DNA from: Tubiluchus corallicola
Taxonomy: Eukaryota; Priapulida; Priapulimorpha; Priapulimorphida; Tubiluchidae
Length of the DNA stretch: 31,510 bases
Reading direction: 5' to 3'
Assembly: GCA_030141605.1 (NCBI GenBank)
Contig: JAQGDQ010000507.1
Coordinates: 2,501-34,010, forward strand
Part shown: piece after piece, positions 10,291 through 19,642 of the stretch
Numbering within the stretch: position 1 is the first letter of the stretch
How the letters are laid out: each line of letters opens with the position of its first letter
Position numbers and translations under genes: made by a program
The notes under the pieces: model-generated
What the model saw: the letters and a program-made list of their open reading frames with translations, nothing else
What the model was told of the DNA's origin: nothing
Databases searched by the model: none

Positions 10291-10616
10291 ATATATCAGA
10301 AGTGAAGCATCTCTACAACTAAAATAAAATACATCATCACTTACACTGCACAGCATTATTATTACAATTAAGCGAATCATAATTACATTTAATCGTGTTG
10401 CAGTAATGACGACTGACGTCATCAGTGTTCATATACACGCAACCTGGTAGCGCGATAAGAAATTAGGAAATTCAAATTAACTATAGTTAATTAAATTTCA
10501 ACGCTCAGTTGCAGTCGTGTGTAAAAATCAATAAATTTACAAGTTGTTACACGCAACATCACTGCCTAGCGGAAGACTTATACATCTGCGTGTAATACGG
10601 TTTTGTTAATATTTTA
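10291..10616. other. AT-rich spacer with a CRE-like palindrome
   Basis: No gene. A perfect TGACGTCA lies at 10414-10421. Confidence 0.4.
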
Positions 10617-11098
10617 TTAAAGGAAAAAACGGGTCACTCAGTATGTTGGATTTATTTTACTGTTATCACTTAAACTTAGAAAAATATAATAAAGAAATTG
10701 GCAAAAAACTGCCTATAAAGCATAAATTTTAAATATGTTATCTCTGAATAGAAATTTTCAGGTGTGATGGTTGCCGTCATTCGTTTGAAAATTATGACGT
10801 AACTGGGAGACTTCGTGACTTTTCGTAAGCGCTTCGTGGAAATATTACAAAATAAACTACCTAATTTTTTGTAAAAACTTACTATACTTTTGATTAAGAT
10901 TGACAGTGCGCTAGTTTTCTTCAAGATGAATGACGTCATTGGAAGAAGAATGGCATTGAAAATGGGAGCGTCCAAGGATGAAATGATTTTACTAATTACA
11001 CGAGGTGCTTATTGTAGTTTTTTTACTAAATCCTTCTAACATTTTTCGTGAACACTGATATAAGCCTAACTTCCTAGAAGGCTTGTCCTTTCCTTTAA
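10617..11098 (+). mobile_element. TTAA-bounded non-autonomous element, copy C
   Basis: Starts TTAAAGGAAAAAACGGGTCA and ends TTGTCCTTTCCTTTAA, so it has short inverted ends inside TTAA. Its body is homologous to copy D at 26767-27300. Shared segments in order: TATCACTTAAACTTAG, AATAAAGAAAT..GCAAAAAAC, AAAGCATAAA, TTTTCAGG, CGTGA.TTTT.GTAA, GAATGACGTCATTGGA, GATTTTACTAATTACACGAG, TTACTAAATCCTTC, AACATTTTTCG, CTAACTTCC.AGAAGGC. It has no coding capacity. TTAA target sites are typical of piggyBac-like elements, but the ends are not canonical, so the superfamily is open. It contains a CRE palindrome at 10931-10938. Confidence 0.8.
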
Positions 11099-11531
11099 GT
11101 TCCATGTAATTCAAACAAGCAGTTTTAATCTGAAATGCATCTACATGTATAAACAAATTGAATTTTATTCTTATTACTGTGACCAAAATACGTAGTTTTA
11201 CTGTGATTCTTATATTTGAAAATGCAATCTGCTGTAGTGTGAACTCTTTTTTCCTACTGGCTTCATAAGTCATTTTATAATAAAATAAGTTTTTTTCTAT
11301 ATTTTAATTTTAATTTCACTAAACTTTTTTTGTGAAATCTTGTATTATTTAACTGTTTTAAATCATCATTTTAGTATTACTTTTACATATTTTACGTGCT
11401 TTTACGTAAGTATATATTTATATGAATTTTACGCTATACAAACTTAAACTAAAACTTTAATTTAAAGCACAAGAAAACCTTCCACTTACATAAAGCTTAA
11501 AAAATTCGTCTCGAAATTTTATGCCACTTAC
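11099..11531. other. AT-rich DNA, no gene seen
   Basis: AT-rich with runs of T. A GTAAGTATA donor-like site on plus at about 11406 and a GTAAGTGG donor-like site on minus at about 11486 have no supported exons. Confidence 0.35.
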
Positions 11532-11625
11532 ATACTGCCTTTTTGCATGCAGGACTTGCGTCGACAGTAACGCTGTATAAAACTTGGAAATTTGAACGCC
11601 CGCGATGACCGTTAGACGCAGCCAT
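11532..11625 (-). CDS. candidate first coding exon (or part of a longer internal exon), minus strand
   Basis: On the minus strand an ATG at 11625-11623 in the context TTAAAATGGCTGCG opens MAASNGHRGRSNFQVLYSVT and continues to KKAV plus one nucleotide. It stops at a strong donor, GCAGTAT|GTAAGTGG. The segment is CpG-richer than its surroundings. The leftover T plus the CT of the exon at 2353-2400 gives Ser, so the frame continues. Alternatively the frame is open upstream, and the acceptor CTTTACTCAG would start an internal exon at 11662; that version is phase-compatible with the exon at 15321-15400. I do not recognise the protein, and the start is chosen for its ATG context and the promoter-like sequence upstream. 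Confidence 0.3.
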
Positions 11626-12010
11626 TTTAATGGTAGGTCGTGTGATACAAGTTTTGATAACACTGAGTAAAGTTCGAAAAATAATCAGAGCATTCGTAGC
11701 ACACACGTCACTAAATAAGTAAAATTTAAAATTACCGTATCTTGTCAATAAGTATAAAATACGTTTTTGGCTAGTGAGTGGCGCACCCTAATGGGTGAGT
11801 CAGCGACATTTTACCAATTGGCACAAACATTTTAAATTATCTACTTACGTAAGTATTTCCAGCAGGTAAGTGAAATGCTAAGTAATAAAGATTTTGCGTG
11901 GAAAGTTTTTTGAGACATAATTTAACATTTCCCTTTCTTCCCCCGATTTACGTGGCGTAGTGACGTCATCTAATGGCGCGGTCGGAACAGTGTTGCGGGA
12001 GATTTAAAAT
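11626..12010 (-). promoter_or_regulatory. promoter-like CpG-richer island upstream of the MAAS exon
   Basis: Contains a perfect palindromic CRE (TGACGTCA, 11961-11968) next to CTAATGGCGCGGTCGG, and an AP-1/Maf-like TGAGTCAGC at 11796-11804, plus GAGTGGCGCACCC. This combination is common in housekeeping or stress-responsive promoters and lies 5' of the minus-strand ATG at 11625. It could also serve a plus-strand transcript. No TATA box is evident. Confidence 0.25.
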
Positions 12011-13318
12011 GCAAACAAACGAAAATTCCTTTCAACGCGAATACGATATATGCACAAAATTGCTATAAAATAGTATAATTTCTTAAGGCGATTTTTTTGA
12101 AACCTACTTCAGCTGCCCCTTTCTTTGTCCTTTATACGTCACCATATAAATCAGCCCAACCAAGAAATAAGGATCACCATGAAATTATGAATGACTTTCT
12201 GGGGTCCGGCAAAGTTTTCACTATTGTTCAATGGTATACTTTTCAACAGAATGACATGCGAACAGTGTGATATTTCATTCTAAGACTCTGGAATAACATA
12301 CTACATTGTCTGACAGTTTGGACGAAGCCATTTTCGCATTGACAATATAAAGCAATTTTTCACATTTTTTGTTTAAAAAACAGAGCAAAGCAAAAGTTGC
12401 AAAAAATTTAATTTTGATTGAGAAAGAAGGGTCAGAACGCTTTAGGAAAATGTGTAGGAGTTGGTCTAAGAGATTTTTATCGTGGGAATTTCCCAAGTAT
12501 CATGTACTTCCAATACTATTTTGTTGAAATAAATGTGCTTACTGTGAAAAATGCTCAACGTATGCAACAACAAATTAGTTAATATAAAAATTTAATTTAA
12601 TTTTTTAAATTTTAGTAGCTTGCCAGCATTTTCAACCAGGAATAATGAAAGCACACTGTCATCTTATCCGGGGATTTTAGCAAACGTTTTTAACCAAGAT
12701 GATTTTTTTCATGGCAAAAATCTTACGCATAGAAAGCGATAGAAATGATCATTTGTCCACTTAATCAAAAATAAAAATCATCACATCTATTACCTTAACA
12801 CCACCTAAAGTATTGGCACTTAACAGCTCTTGTAACACAGGTTAATTCTTAATGACAAGAATAGTAAAATCGACCAAGCAGGGTTTCGAACAGTCGGTAT
12901 CTCAGTTTTGTCTGCAAAGTTCGACGTCGAACTCTTGGGTTCAAATGTTTCTGTTGGTTTCTCTTTAGCTGTCGTTGTTTCAGCAGATTTTTCATTTGTT
13001 TTTTGGCTAGAAATGTCTACTTCTTCAAGACTTGTCGTCTCGTAAACATCAATTCGCCCAAGGCAATTTACGACCCGTCATTATTACTTCCGCTGTGTAA
13101 ACATAGTTACCTTTGTTGACAACTGCTTGTAGGAGTCGAAAGGTTACAGGCTAATTTATAAACGAATAAAATGGATTTTAATGAGTTCTCGTTTTAATGG
13201 ATAAAAATACTACAATTGAGAAAGAAGAAAAATGACAAAAGAAAGGGCTCATTCTTTGTAAATGCAGAGAAAACACATAATTTTTATGAACTCTGTGGGC
13301 GTTTAACATTGACAATTC
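12011..13318. other. unassigned DNA with one lysine/threonine-rich open frame on minus
   Basis: No clear gene. On the minus strand, 12820-13077 is open for 85 codons without an ATG. It includes DVYETTSLEEVDISSQKTNE and FADKTEIPTVRNPAW, which look protein-like, but frames of this length are expected by chance in AT-rich DNA and no good splice sites flank it. A minus-strand GTTCGAAACC near 12884-12893 looks like a Pol III B box, but without a pairing stem. Confidence 0.2.
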
Positions 13319-13454
13319 TTACTTCCCAGGCAGGACTTCAGCACATCACTGCCAGAATGCGCCGCAGCATAGCTATCAAATAACTAAGAACTCCTATCAA
13401 ATTGCAATTTCAGCACAGCTTAATTGTACTGTGTGGCTTAATGCTAATCTGGAG
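13319..13454 (+). repeat. left copy of a direct duplication flanking the GA tract
   Basis: Matches 13750-13891 in the same order: ACTTCCC, then GGACT, then CATCACTGCCAGAAT, then CGC.GCA, then AACTCCTAT.AAATTGCA, TTTCAGCAC.GCTTAATTGT and GGCT.AATGC. The right copy carries about 20 extra bases in the middle. The GA/CA microsatellite lies exactly between the two copies. Confidence 0.8.
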
Positions 13455-13466
13455 ACAAAGAAGAGA

Positions 13467-13722
<256 letters not shown>

Positions 13723-13749
13723 GGACAATCAACATTTCATTGAAAAAAA

Positions 13750-13891
13750 TACTTCCCTTCTGGACTCCTGCGCATCACTGCCAGAATACGCTGCAATGCA
13801 CTCAGAAATATCGTTACCATACACGTAAAAAAACTCCTATTAAATTGCAGTTTCAGCACTGCTTAATTGTTTTATATGGCTCAATGCAACT
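13750..13891 (+). repeat. right copy of a direct duplication flanking the GA tract
   Basis: See the left copy at 13319-13454. The copies start about 430 bp apart. They differ by many substitutions, so the duplication is not recent. Confidence 0.8.
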
Positions 13892-14149
13892 GAGTAATAG
13901 AATTGACTCCAGGTTGTTGTTTATCGTCATAAACACCTTACTCTAGAAGATTCGGCGCTCACAGAATCGATCAACTCGCTCACAAAATTCAAAAGGTGTT
14001 GAAAAATGCATTTACTCGCAAATTTTATCATCAGTGGTGATTTAACGGTCTTGTTAGCAAACAGTGTTACGTTCTGATGCAAAATGAAACAGTCTGTTCA
14101 CATTAAAAGCTCAGTTTTAGTTTTTTCTTTAAGCTAGATGTTTAGATGT

Positions 14150-14649
14150 TTAACGGAAAACCGGACGATCGTTTAGACTCAATCTCATTTTAATTTACCT
14201 TTCCAAAATATACATTTTCTATAAAAGCTAGCAATTGTTTCCAATATTCGAATAATTACCTTGGAAAGTTAGTTACGTCTACATCACAAACCAACCACAG
14301 TTTGTGCAATGGTAGGCATCTTCCCTGCGCGTCATGCACGTTTGCGCCAGCGAAGATTGCTATAAGACGCTGATGTGATGTCACGAAAATGAGCACTACG
14401 TCACATTGACGTCACAGACGAACACTGCAGTTCATGATTATGCTTATCACGGTGCCACGCCTATTTCTTGGACACGTGAATGAGACAAAAAAGGCACATT
14501 GCCAGTCACTGAGCCACGCGTACCTTTGAAAGTTTAACAAAATCTAATTATCCAAGGTAATCATTATTTAATCTAAGCTTTGATATTAAAAAAACATACT
14601 TTATTTTGAACGAATGTTTACACAATTGTCCATCTTTTCCTTTCTTTAA
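14150..14649 (-). mobile_element. TTAA-bounded inverted-repeat element, copy A
   Basis: Bounded by TTAA at 14150-14153 and 14646-14649. The left end is CGGAAAACCGGACGATCGTT. The right end, on the opposite strand, reads GGAAAAGATGGACAATTGTG. Over its length it is the reverse complement of copy B (26164-26718). In copy B orientation the shared blocks are CAAAGCTTAGAT.AAATAAT, TTTGTTAAACTTTCAAAG.TACGC, GGCACCGTGATAA (GGTACCGTGATAA in B), CATTGCACAAA.TGTGGTT and TAAATTAAAATGAGAT. Palindromic TGACGTCA at 14407-14414. No coding capacity. Confidence 0.85.
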
Positions 14650-15012
14650 GTTTTATAAGAAGGTTCTTTGCAGTGATTATTTTGGATTAGGGAAAGTAAA
14701 AAAAGCGAAAAATGCAACAAGAGTTTCAGAAAACAGAATGAATTACAACATAAACACTGCAAATGTAAAAGGATAACTAGAGTGGAGTGGAGTGGAGGGG
14801 AGTGGATTAGCATGGAGTAAGTGGAGTGTACTACATTGGATAGAATGCAAATACAGCACCACATTTCTGAGATGCTACAGCCACTTTCGTACATGTAATT
14901 AAACAGACTAATTAATCAAATAGGGTTTACTTATGGAAGCAATTTCAATTTAGGATAATGTGTGAGTTTTCTCAAATGTTACATTCTTCTACTATAGTAA
15001 GTGTGGGGGGGC
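14650..15012. other. AT-rich DNA with a short GAGTG repeat
   Basis: GGAGTGGAGTGGAGGGGAGTGG and decayed copies at about 14779-14830. Nothing else identified. Confidence 0.5.
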
Positions 15013-15013
15013 G

Positions 15014-15170
15014 CCTTAAACGTTATTTCTTACCACAGGAAGTGCAGATGCTAAATGTGAACGCACCTTAAACGTTATTTCTTGCCATAAGAAGTGCAGA
15101 GGCTAAATGTGAACGCACCTTAAACGTTATTTCTTGCCATAGGAAGTGCAGGCTAAATGTGAACGCACCT
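15014..15170 (+). repeat. three-copy 52-bp tandem repeat
   Basis: Units start CCTTAAACGTTATTTCTT at 15014, 15066 and 15118 and continue through GAAGTGCAG and GCTAAATGTGAACGCA. The third unit lacks two bases. A partial fourth begins at 15168 (CCTTAA). It lies 150 bp downstream of the candidate exon at 15321-15400 on its own strand. Confidence 0.95.
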
Positions 15171-15320
15171 TAACACAGACTAAAAGATTTTCATACCTCG
15201 TCTTAAGTGTTGCACAGTGGTACATATTTTTTGAAAGACGAAAAATAAATTTCAATAAAATTAATTAGCTTAATGTTTAGCGGAATTAAAACACATGGAA
15301 GCAAGTGGCTGTGTACTTAC

Positions 15321-15400
15321 CTTCTCCGGCAGCAGGATGCGCCACCACCGCAGATTGCCAGGCAGTAAAATGTGTTCTGTGTAAAATCACTCAATTCAAC
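15321..15400 (-). CDS. candidate internal exon (minus strand), unknown protein
   Basis: The best exon-like signal in the window. On the minus strand a pyrimidine-rich acceptor (TTTTTTCTGTTTAATTTTCAG) precedes 80 bp at about 50% GC, followed by donor AGAAG|GTAAGTACA. Only one of three frames is open: 26 codons plus 2 nt, reading VELSDFTQNTFYCLAICGGG then ASCCRR. The Cys-rich end could be a palmitoylated or metal-binding stretch, or a loop in a secreted protein. I do not recognise the family. Its end phase (AG + 1 nt) fits an acceptor at 11662 that would start an internal form of the exon at 11532. Confidence 0.45.
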
Positions 15401-15542
15401 CTGAAAATTAAACAGAAAAAATGTATCATTGTAAGATAGCAAATGTTCTTCTGTCTATATTTACGGCATGTCGTGAAGTTTGGGCTTCGCGATTCACGCG
15501 CCGTAAGGAAACCAAAGTGAATTAATTTACGTATAACTGCAG

Positions 15543-16332
15543 GACTACCACTACTACTACTACTACCACTACTACTACTACCACTACTACTACTACCACC
15601 ACTACTACCACTACCACTACCACTACACTACTACCACTACACTACCACTACTACTAGTACTACTACTACTTCTACTACTACTACTACCACTACTGCCACT
15701 ACTACTACTACTACCACTACTCCTACCGCTACTGCTACTACTACTGCTACTCCTACTACTACCACTACCACTACTACTATTACTACCACTACTCCTACCG
15801 CTACCGCTACTACTACTGCTACTCCTACTACTACCACTACCACTACTCCTACTACTACTACTACCACTACTCCTAAAGCTACCACTACTACTACTGCTAC
15901 TCCTACTACTACCACTACTCCTACCATTACCACTACGACTACTCCTACTACTACTACCACTACCACTACTCCTAAAGCTACCACTATCGCTACCGCTACT
16001 ACTACTGCTACTCCTACTACTACCACTACCACTACCACTACTCCTACTACTACCACTACTCCTAAAGCTACCACTATCGCTACCGCTACTACTACTGCTA
16101 CTCCTACTACTACCACTACTACTACCACTACTCCTACCACTACCACTACGACTACTCCTACTACTACTACCACTACCACTACTCCTAAAGCTACCACTAC
16201 CACTATCGCTACCGCTACTACTGCTGCTACTGCTACTACTACTCCTACAACTACCACTACGACTACCACTGCCACTACCACTACCACTACCACTACCACT
16301 ACCACTACCACTACCACTACTACTACTACTAG
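15543..16332. repeat. ACT/ACC trinucleotide tract (790 bp) with higher-order order
   Basis: Built of ACT, ACC, CCT and GCT steps on plus. Longer blocks recur, for example CTCCTAAAGCTACCACTA at about 15870, 15970, 16060 and 16185, each with GCTACTACTACTGCTACTCC nearby, so multi-codon blocks have been duplicated. The minus strand is open in two frames (poly Ser/Gly/Arg of 246 aa and poly Val/Ala of 238 aa). Both are read through the repeat and are not credible genes. Confidence 0.97.
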
Positions 16333-16823
16333 CATTGTCACAAAAATAATCACGACACAACATAACTTGCTTGATGTTTGGCGTTTAGTCTATGCCTAAA
16401 ATATTTATTTTTTTTGAGTCAGAATTGTTTCATTTTAGTTGCTTTCCTCATACATTAGCTAATACAGCTGTGTTATCACATGTTTGACGCATCAACCTCT
16501 GAGTATTATAATTTTGAATAGTGACCATGCAAAATGTGTAATTCTTCTTTATGACCACCATTGCAGAACAAAAAGATATTACGAACTTTTGTGACGGAAA
16601 TATTTGTGAGTTTTACTATTTGACACGTGGGATATAAATTCGCTTTGCAACGTCAAGTTTCAAGAATAAAACAAAAAGCGAATTAAAATAGAATCGGATC
16701 TAGACTAAACAACGACTACGTTGCATTTCTCAGCAATGAGTATTCAACTGGTTAAATTAGTAATACTTAAACTACAAATTCCACCATTACAAAAAAGTAG
16801 ATATTTAATTAAATCAATAAAAA
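16333..16823. other. AT-rich DNA, no gene seen
   Basis: No feature identified. I could not match this left flank of the 59-bp array to the corresponding side of copies C or D, so copy E appears interrupted or rearranged here. Confidence 0.4.
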
Positions 16824-17731
16824 GATGCGTTTGCGAAAAGTCACGAAGTGCTTTTTAGCTGCGCGCACTTACAGAAAACCATGAAGCGTTGACGAAAAGT
16901 CACGAAGTGCTTTTTGCGCGCACTTACAGAAAACCGTGATGCGCTTATGAAAAGTCACGAAGTGTTTTTTAGCTGCGCGCACTTACAGAAAACCGTGATG
17001 CGTTTACGAAAAGTCGCGAAGTGCTTTTTAGCTACGCGCACTTACAGAAAACCATGATGCGTTTGCGAAAAGTCACGAAGTCCTTTTTAGCTGCGCGCAC
17101 TTACAGAAAACCATGATGCACTTACGAAAAGTCACGAAGTCCTTTTTAGCTGCGCGCACTTACAGAAAATCGTGATGCGTTTACGAAAAGTCACGAAGTC
17201 CTTTTTAGCTGCGCGCACTTACAGAAAACCATGATGCGTTTACGAAAAGTCACGAAGTCCTTTTTAGCTGCGCGCACTTACAGAAAACCATGATGCGTTT
17301 ACGAAAAGTCACGAAGTCCTTTTTAGCTGCGCGCACTTACAGAAAACCGTGATGCGTTTGCGAAAAATCACGAAGTCCTTTTTAGCTACGCGCACTTACA
17401 GAAAACCGTGATGCGCTTACGAAAAGTCACGAAGTGCTTTTTAGCTGCACGCACTTACAGAAAACCATGATGCGTTTACGAAAGTCACGAAGTCCTTTTT
17501 AGCTGCGCGCACTTACAGAAAACCATGATGCGTTTACGAAAGTCACGAAGTCCTTTTTAGCTGCGCGCTCTTACAGAAAACCATGATGCGTTTACGAAAG
17601 TCACGAAGTCCTTTTTAGCTGCGCGCACTTACAGAAAATCGTGATGCGTTTACGAAAAGTCACGAAGTCCTTTTTAGCTGCGCGCACTTACAGAAAATCG
17701 TGATGCGTTTACGAAAAGTCACGAAGTCCTT
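16824..17731 (-). repeat. 59-bp minisatellite, 15 copies, derived from a TTAA element
   Basis: Plus-strand monomer: GAAAAGTCACGAAGTCCTTT, TTAGCTGCGCGCACTTACAG, AAAACCATGATGCGTTTAC (59 bp; 58 in units with GAAAGTC). On the minus strand it reads CGTGACTTTTCGTAAACGCA, TCATGGTTTTCTGTAAGTGC, GCGCAGCTAAAA. This aligns along its length with a single segment of copy D at about 26914-26965 (CGTGATTTTTTGTAAATGCA, TCGGGGCTTTACGTAAGCAC, GCGCTGCTTAAA) and partly with copy C at about 10813-10845. Every monomer carries a GTAAGT motif on the minus strand. Two variant groups (AAGTGC early, AAGTCC later) form runs. Confidence 0.93.
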
Positions 17732-17735
17732 CAAG

Positions 17736-17907
17736 TGAATAGCGGCTACCACCGCGATTTAAAGTTTCTGCACAGCGGTAGTATAAATTACCATTATTCT
17801 TTACAGCCAGTTTTTTGCAAATTTCTTTTGCTAAATTGAACGTAAATTTTGCAAGTTTAATTGACAACAGTAAAATAGGCTCAACACGGTAGATGACTTT
17901 CCTTTAA
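17736..17907 (-). mobile_element. TTAA-bounded element, partial copy E (end attached to the 59-bp array)
   Basis: On the minus strand from TTAA at 17904-17907 the order is ATTAAAGGAAAG, TATTTTACTGTTGTCAATTA, AACTTGCAAAAT, AAAGAAATTTGCAAAAAACT, GGCTGTAAAGAATAA, then the array. Copies C and D have the same order before their single 59-bp-like segment. The other end of the element was not found beyond the array. Confidence 0.7.
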
Positions 17908-18207
17908 TGATTCAGTTAACAACCTCATATGAAACCTTTATGTACAACGTGCAAAGGCTAAACGTAAATCAGTTTATCCCAACTTAATCTATCCGCTAAT
18001 CTAAGAGTTGCTTCAATTATAGCCTGATATCTCATAACAGGACTAAGTGAAGCGGACTCAATTACCCTCGGTGGACATTTGATTATATGGTACATTGTGT
18101 TACTCATTTCAGCTTAGGCATAGCCACTGGAATACACGAGTCACTGTCATATTGCACTGAAAAAGGGCCTAACCTAAGCAATTTGGACAAAAACGTTTGA
18201 ATAGCGT

Positions 18208-18480
18208 GTGGGCGACTATCGCAAAGCCACAATAACAATCATTAGAATAATTAGCTTCTTTGAATATTCCAGTACAGAGAGAGATAGTAGAAAACTTGAA
18301 GTTTTAACCTGCATATTTCTAACAGGTCAAAGCAATTTTAATGATCTTCTATTCAACATTGGTAATGCAGACAGTAATATGTGCCAGTGTTTAGACGGGA
18401 GGCAAACCCCACATCATCTGTTGTTTCAATGTAAATTCGTAAGTCGCATTAAACGTGAAAACTTTATAAGCGTTTAACAG
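18208..18480 (+). mobile_element. LINE fragment: RNase H-downstream / C-terminal cysteine-histidine region
   Basis: The 89-codon frame reads RDSRKLEVLTCIFLTGQSNF, then NDLLFNIGNADSNMCQCLDG, then RQTPHHLLFQCKFVSRIKRE. The pattern LTGH/Q..F...L...G.A.S..C.C...  ..T..H.LF.C......R is the well-known CCHC-like segment found after RNase H in I, Jockey and R1-type LINEs (here C-x-C, H, C). It ends with a stop after FISV, followed within 70 bp by a CAG/CAA microsatellite. The 5' part is absent. Confidence 0.7.
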
Positions 18481-18544
18481 CACCAAGATGTCAATAATTA
18501 TATATTAAATTGTCCTGATAAACTGATTTTAATTAATTTACTAC

Positions 18545-18558
18545 AACAGCAGCAGCAG

Positions 18559-18602
<44 letters not shown>

Positions 18603-18650
18603 ACAACAACAACAACAACAACAATAATAATAATAAAAATAACGATAATA
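18545..18650 (+). repeat. CAG/CAA/AAT microsatellite
   Basis: CAG repeats, then CAACAG, CAA, then AATAATAAT. Read on minus it gives the poly-Cys and poly-Leu-like frames, which are artefacts. It may be the expanded tail of the LINE fragment just upstream. Confidence 0.95.
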
Positions 18651-18794
18651 ATGATAATTAGAAAAAAAGTGCAAGCCTCCCTTTTTGAATGGCATGCACA
18701 ATGTCGCTATGGTAGCACATGACAGTGCTACTTTCAGTCCTCCCTTTGTGAAAGTAGAGCTGTTTTGTTGGTTTTGTATGTGGAACATACAGCG

Positions 18795-19467
18795 TTGTGA
18801 TATGCTATGATATGATTTATTCTTTCCAACATAGTACTACACTGTAATACAAGAGAAAAAGCAGAAGCCACCCAGGCGGAGCACTTATAGGTGTCTCCGT
18901 AAACAAGTTACGATCAAATTTACAATGTTGCAACAAGTTTTCGTTGCCTAACAATTATGTAAAAATTTTAACATTGGAGGTATTAACTGTGTCATACGCT
19001 AAAGAATTTCAAATATCTACGATTCTGTTGCAAAAAGAAAATTTACAAATATTCAATATGCAATAGCTTTCATATAATTTAAAGTTACGTTCCCTAAACT
19101 CAAAATGGGGTGCGTACGCAGAAAATCATGAAACAAGTAATCCTCTACGATTACTACAAATTTTGTAAACCCTTTTAGGTCAAAAATTAACCCTCTTATT
19201 TCTAATGGATGTAACTGTGAAAGTAATTTGTATAGTTTACATTACATCTTTTACACAAATGTCTAGTGAAGTATCTTTGAACATTTTCAATACAGTCAGT
19301 CAAAGTTACAAGATAAGGATTCCAGCCTGGTGTGCAGTATTCTAACAAAGGTCTTATGTAAACCTTATATGCTGAAAGTAAAACTTCTTTATTTTTAGCG
19401 TAAAAACATCTAAATATTATGTTTAAAATTTTACAGCTTTTTAGCTCACAGGTTTCTACAATATTTG
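18795..19467 (-). mobile_element. LINE retrotransposon fragment: RT ORF C-terminal part and 3' tail
   Basis: On the minus strand from 19467 an open frame reads IVETCELKSCKILNIIF, then KEVLLSAYKVYIRPLLEYCT, PGWNPYLVTLTDCIENVQRY, FTRHLCKRC. This is the familiar LL.AYK.YVRPLLEY.SP.W.P......IE.VQR.FT. signature of CR1/Jockey/RTE-like reverse transcriptases. After one frameshift it continues LYKLLSQLHPLEIRGLIFDL, with later in-frame stops. The 3' end has AATAAA (complement at 18816-18821) and an ATCATATCATAGCATATCAC tail. It is dead. Its 5' truncation point lies 15 bp from the left arm at 19483. Confidence 0.88.
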
Positions 19468-19482
19468 TTCAATTTTAAAATA

Positions 19483-19642
19483 CAGTGACACCAATAAATT
19501 ATTATTTAAATAATATACCTTCTGCGGGTTTTCAACAGCGACAAGGATAAGCATACACTTATGTGCAGCAATTTGCAACTGCCACAAGGTACCCCATTCA
19601 CCAAGTTTTAGCAAAGCTGTTAATAGTTGTTAATAGTCAGCT
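19483..19642 (+). repeat. left arm of a 160-bp inverted repeat
   Basis: Starts CAGTGACACCAATAAATTAT and ends GTTGTTAATAGTCAGCT. Its reverse complement matches 22687-22846 at about 90% or better, including TTTAAATAATATACCTTCTG and GGATAAGCATACACTTATGT. Its inner end runs straight into the 104-bp array. CAGTG at the outer end recalls hAT termini, but I see no 8-bp target duplication. Confidence 0.92.

Noticed and set aside
12876-12902. tRNA or tRNA-derived SINE (minus-strand GTTCGAAACC B box)
   Set aside because: The flanking bases do not form a T-arm stem, and no A box or acceptor stem is seen at the right distance.
15623-16363. Minus-strand poly Ser/Gly/Arg (246 aa) and poly Val/Ala (238 aa) ORFs
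   Set aside because: Both are translations of the ACT/ACC trinucleotide tract in two frames; no unique sequence is attached.
16824-17731. CRISPR-like array
   Set aside because: Monomers are contiguous with no unique spacers and the context is eukaryotic. The same holds for the arrays at 4574, 7955, 19643, 23839 and 29045.
18498-18788. 96-aa minus ORF with poly-Cys
   Set aside because: Cys run is the CAG/CAA microsatellite read backwards; the flanks show no domain.
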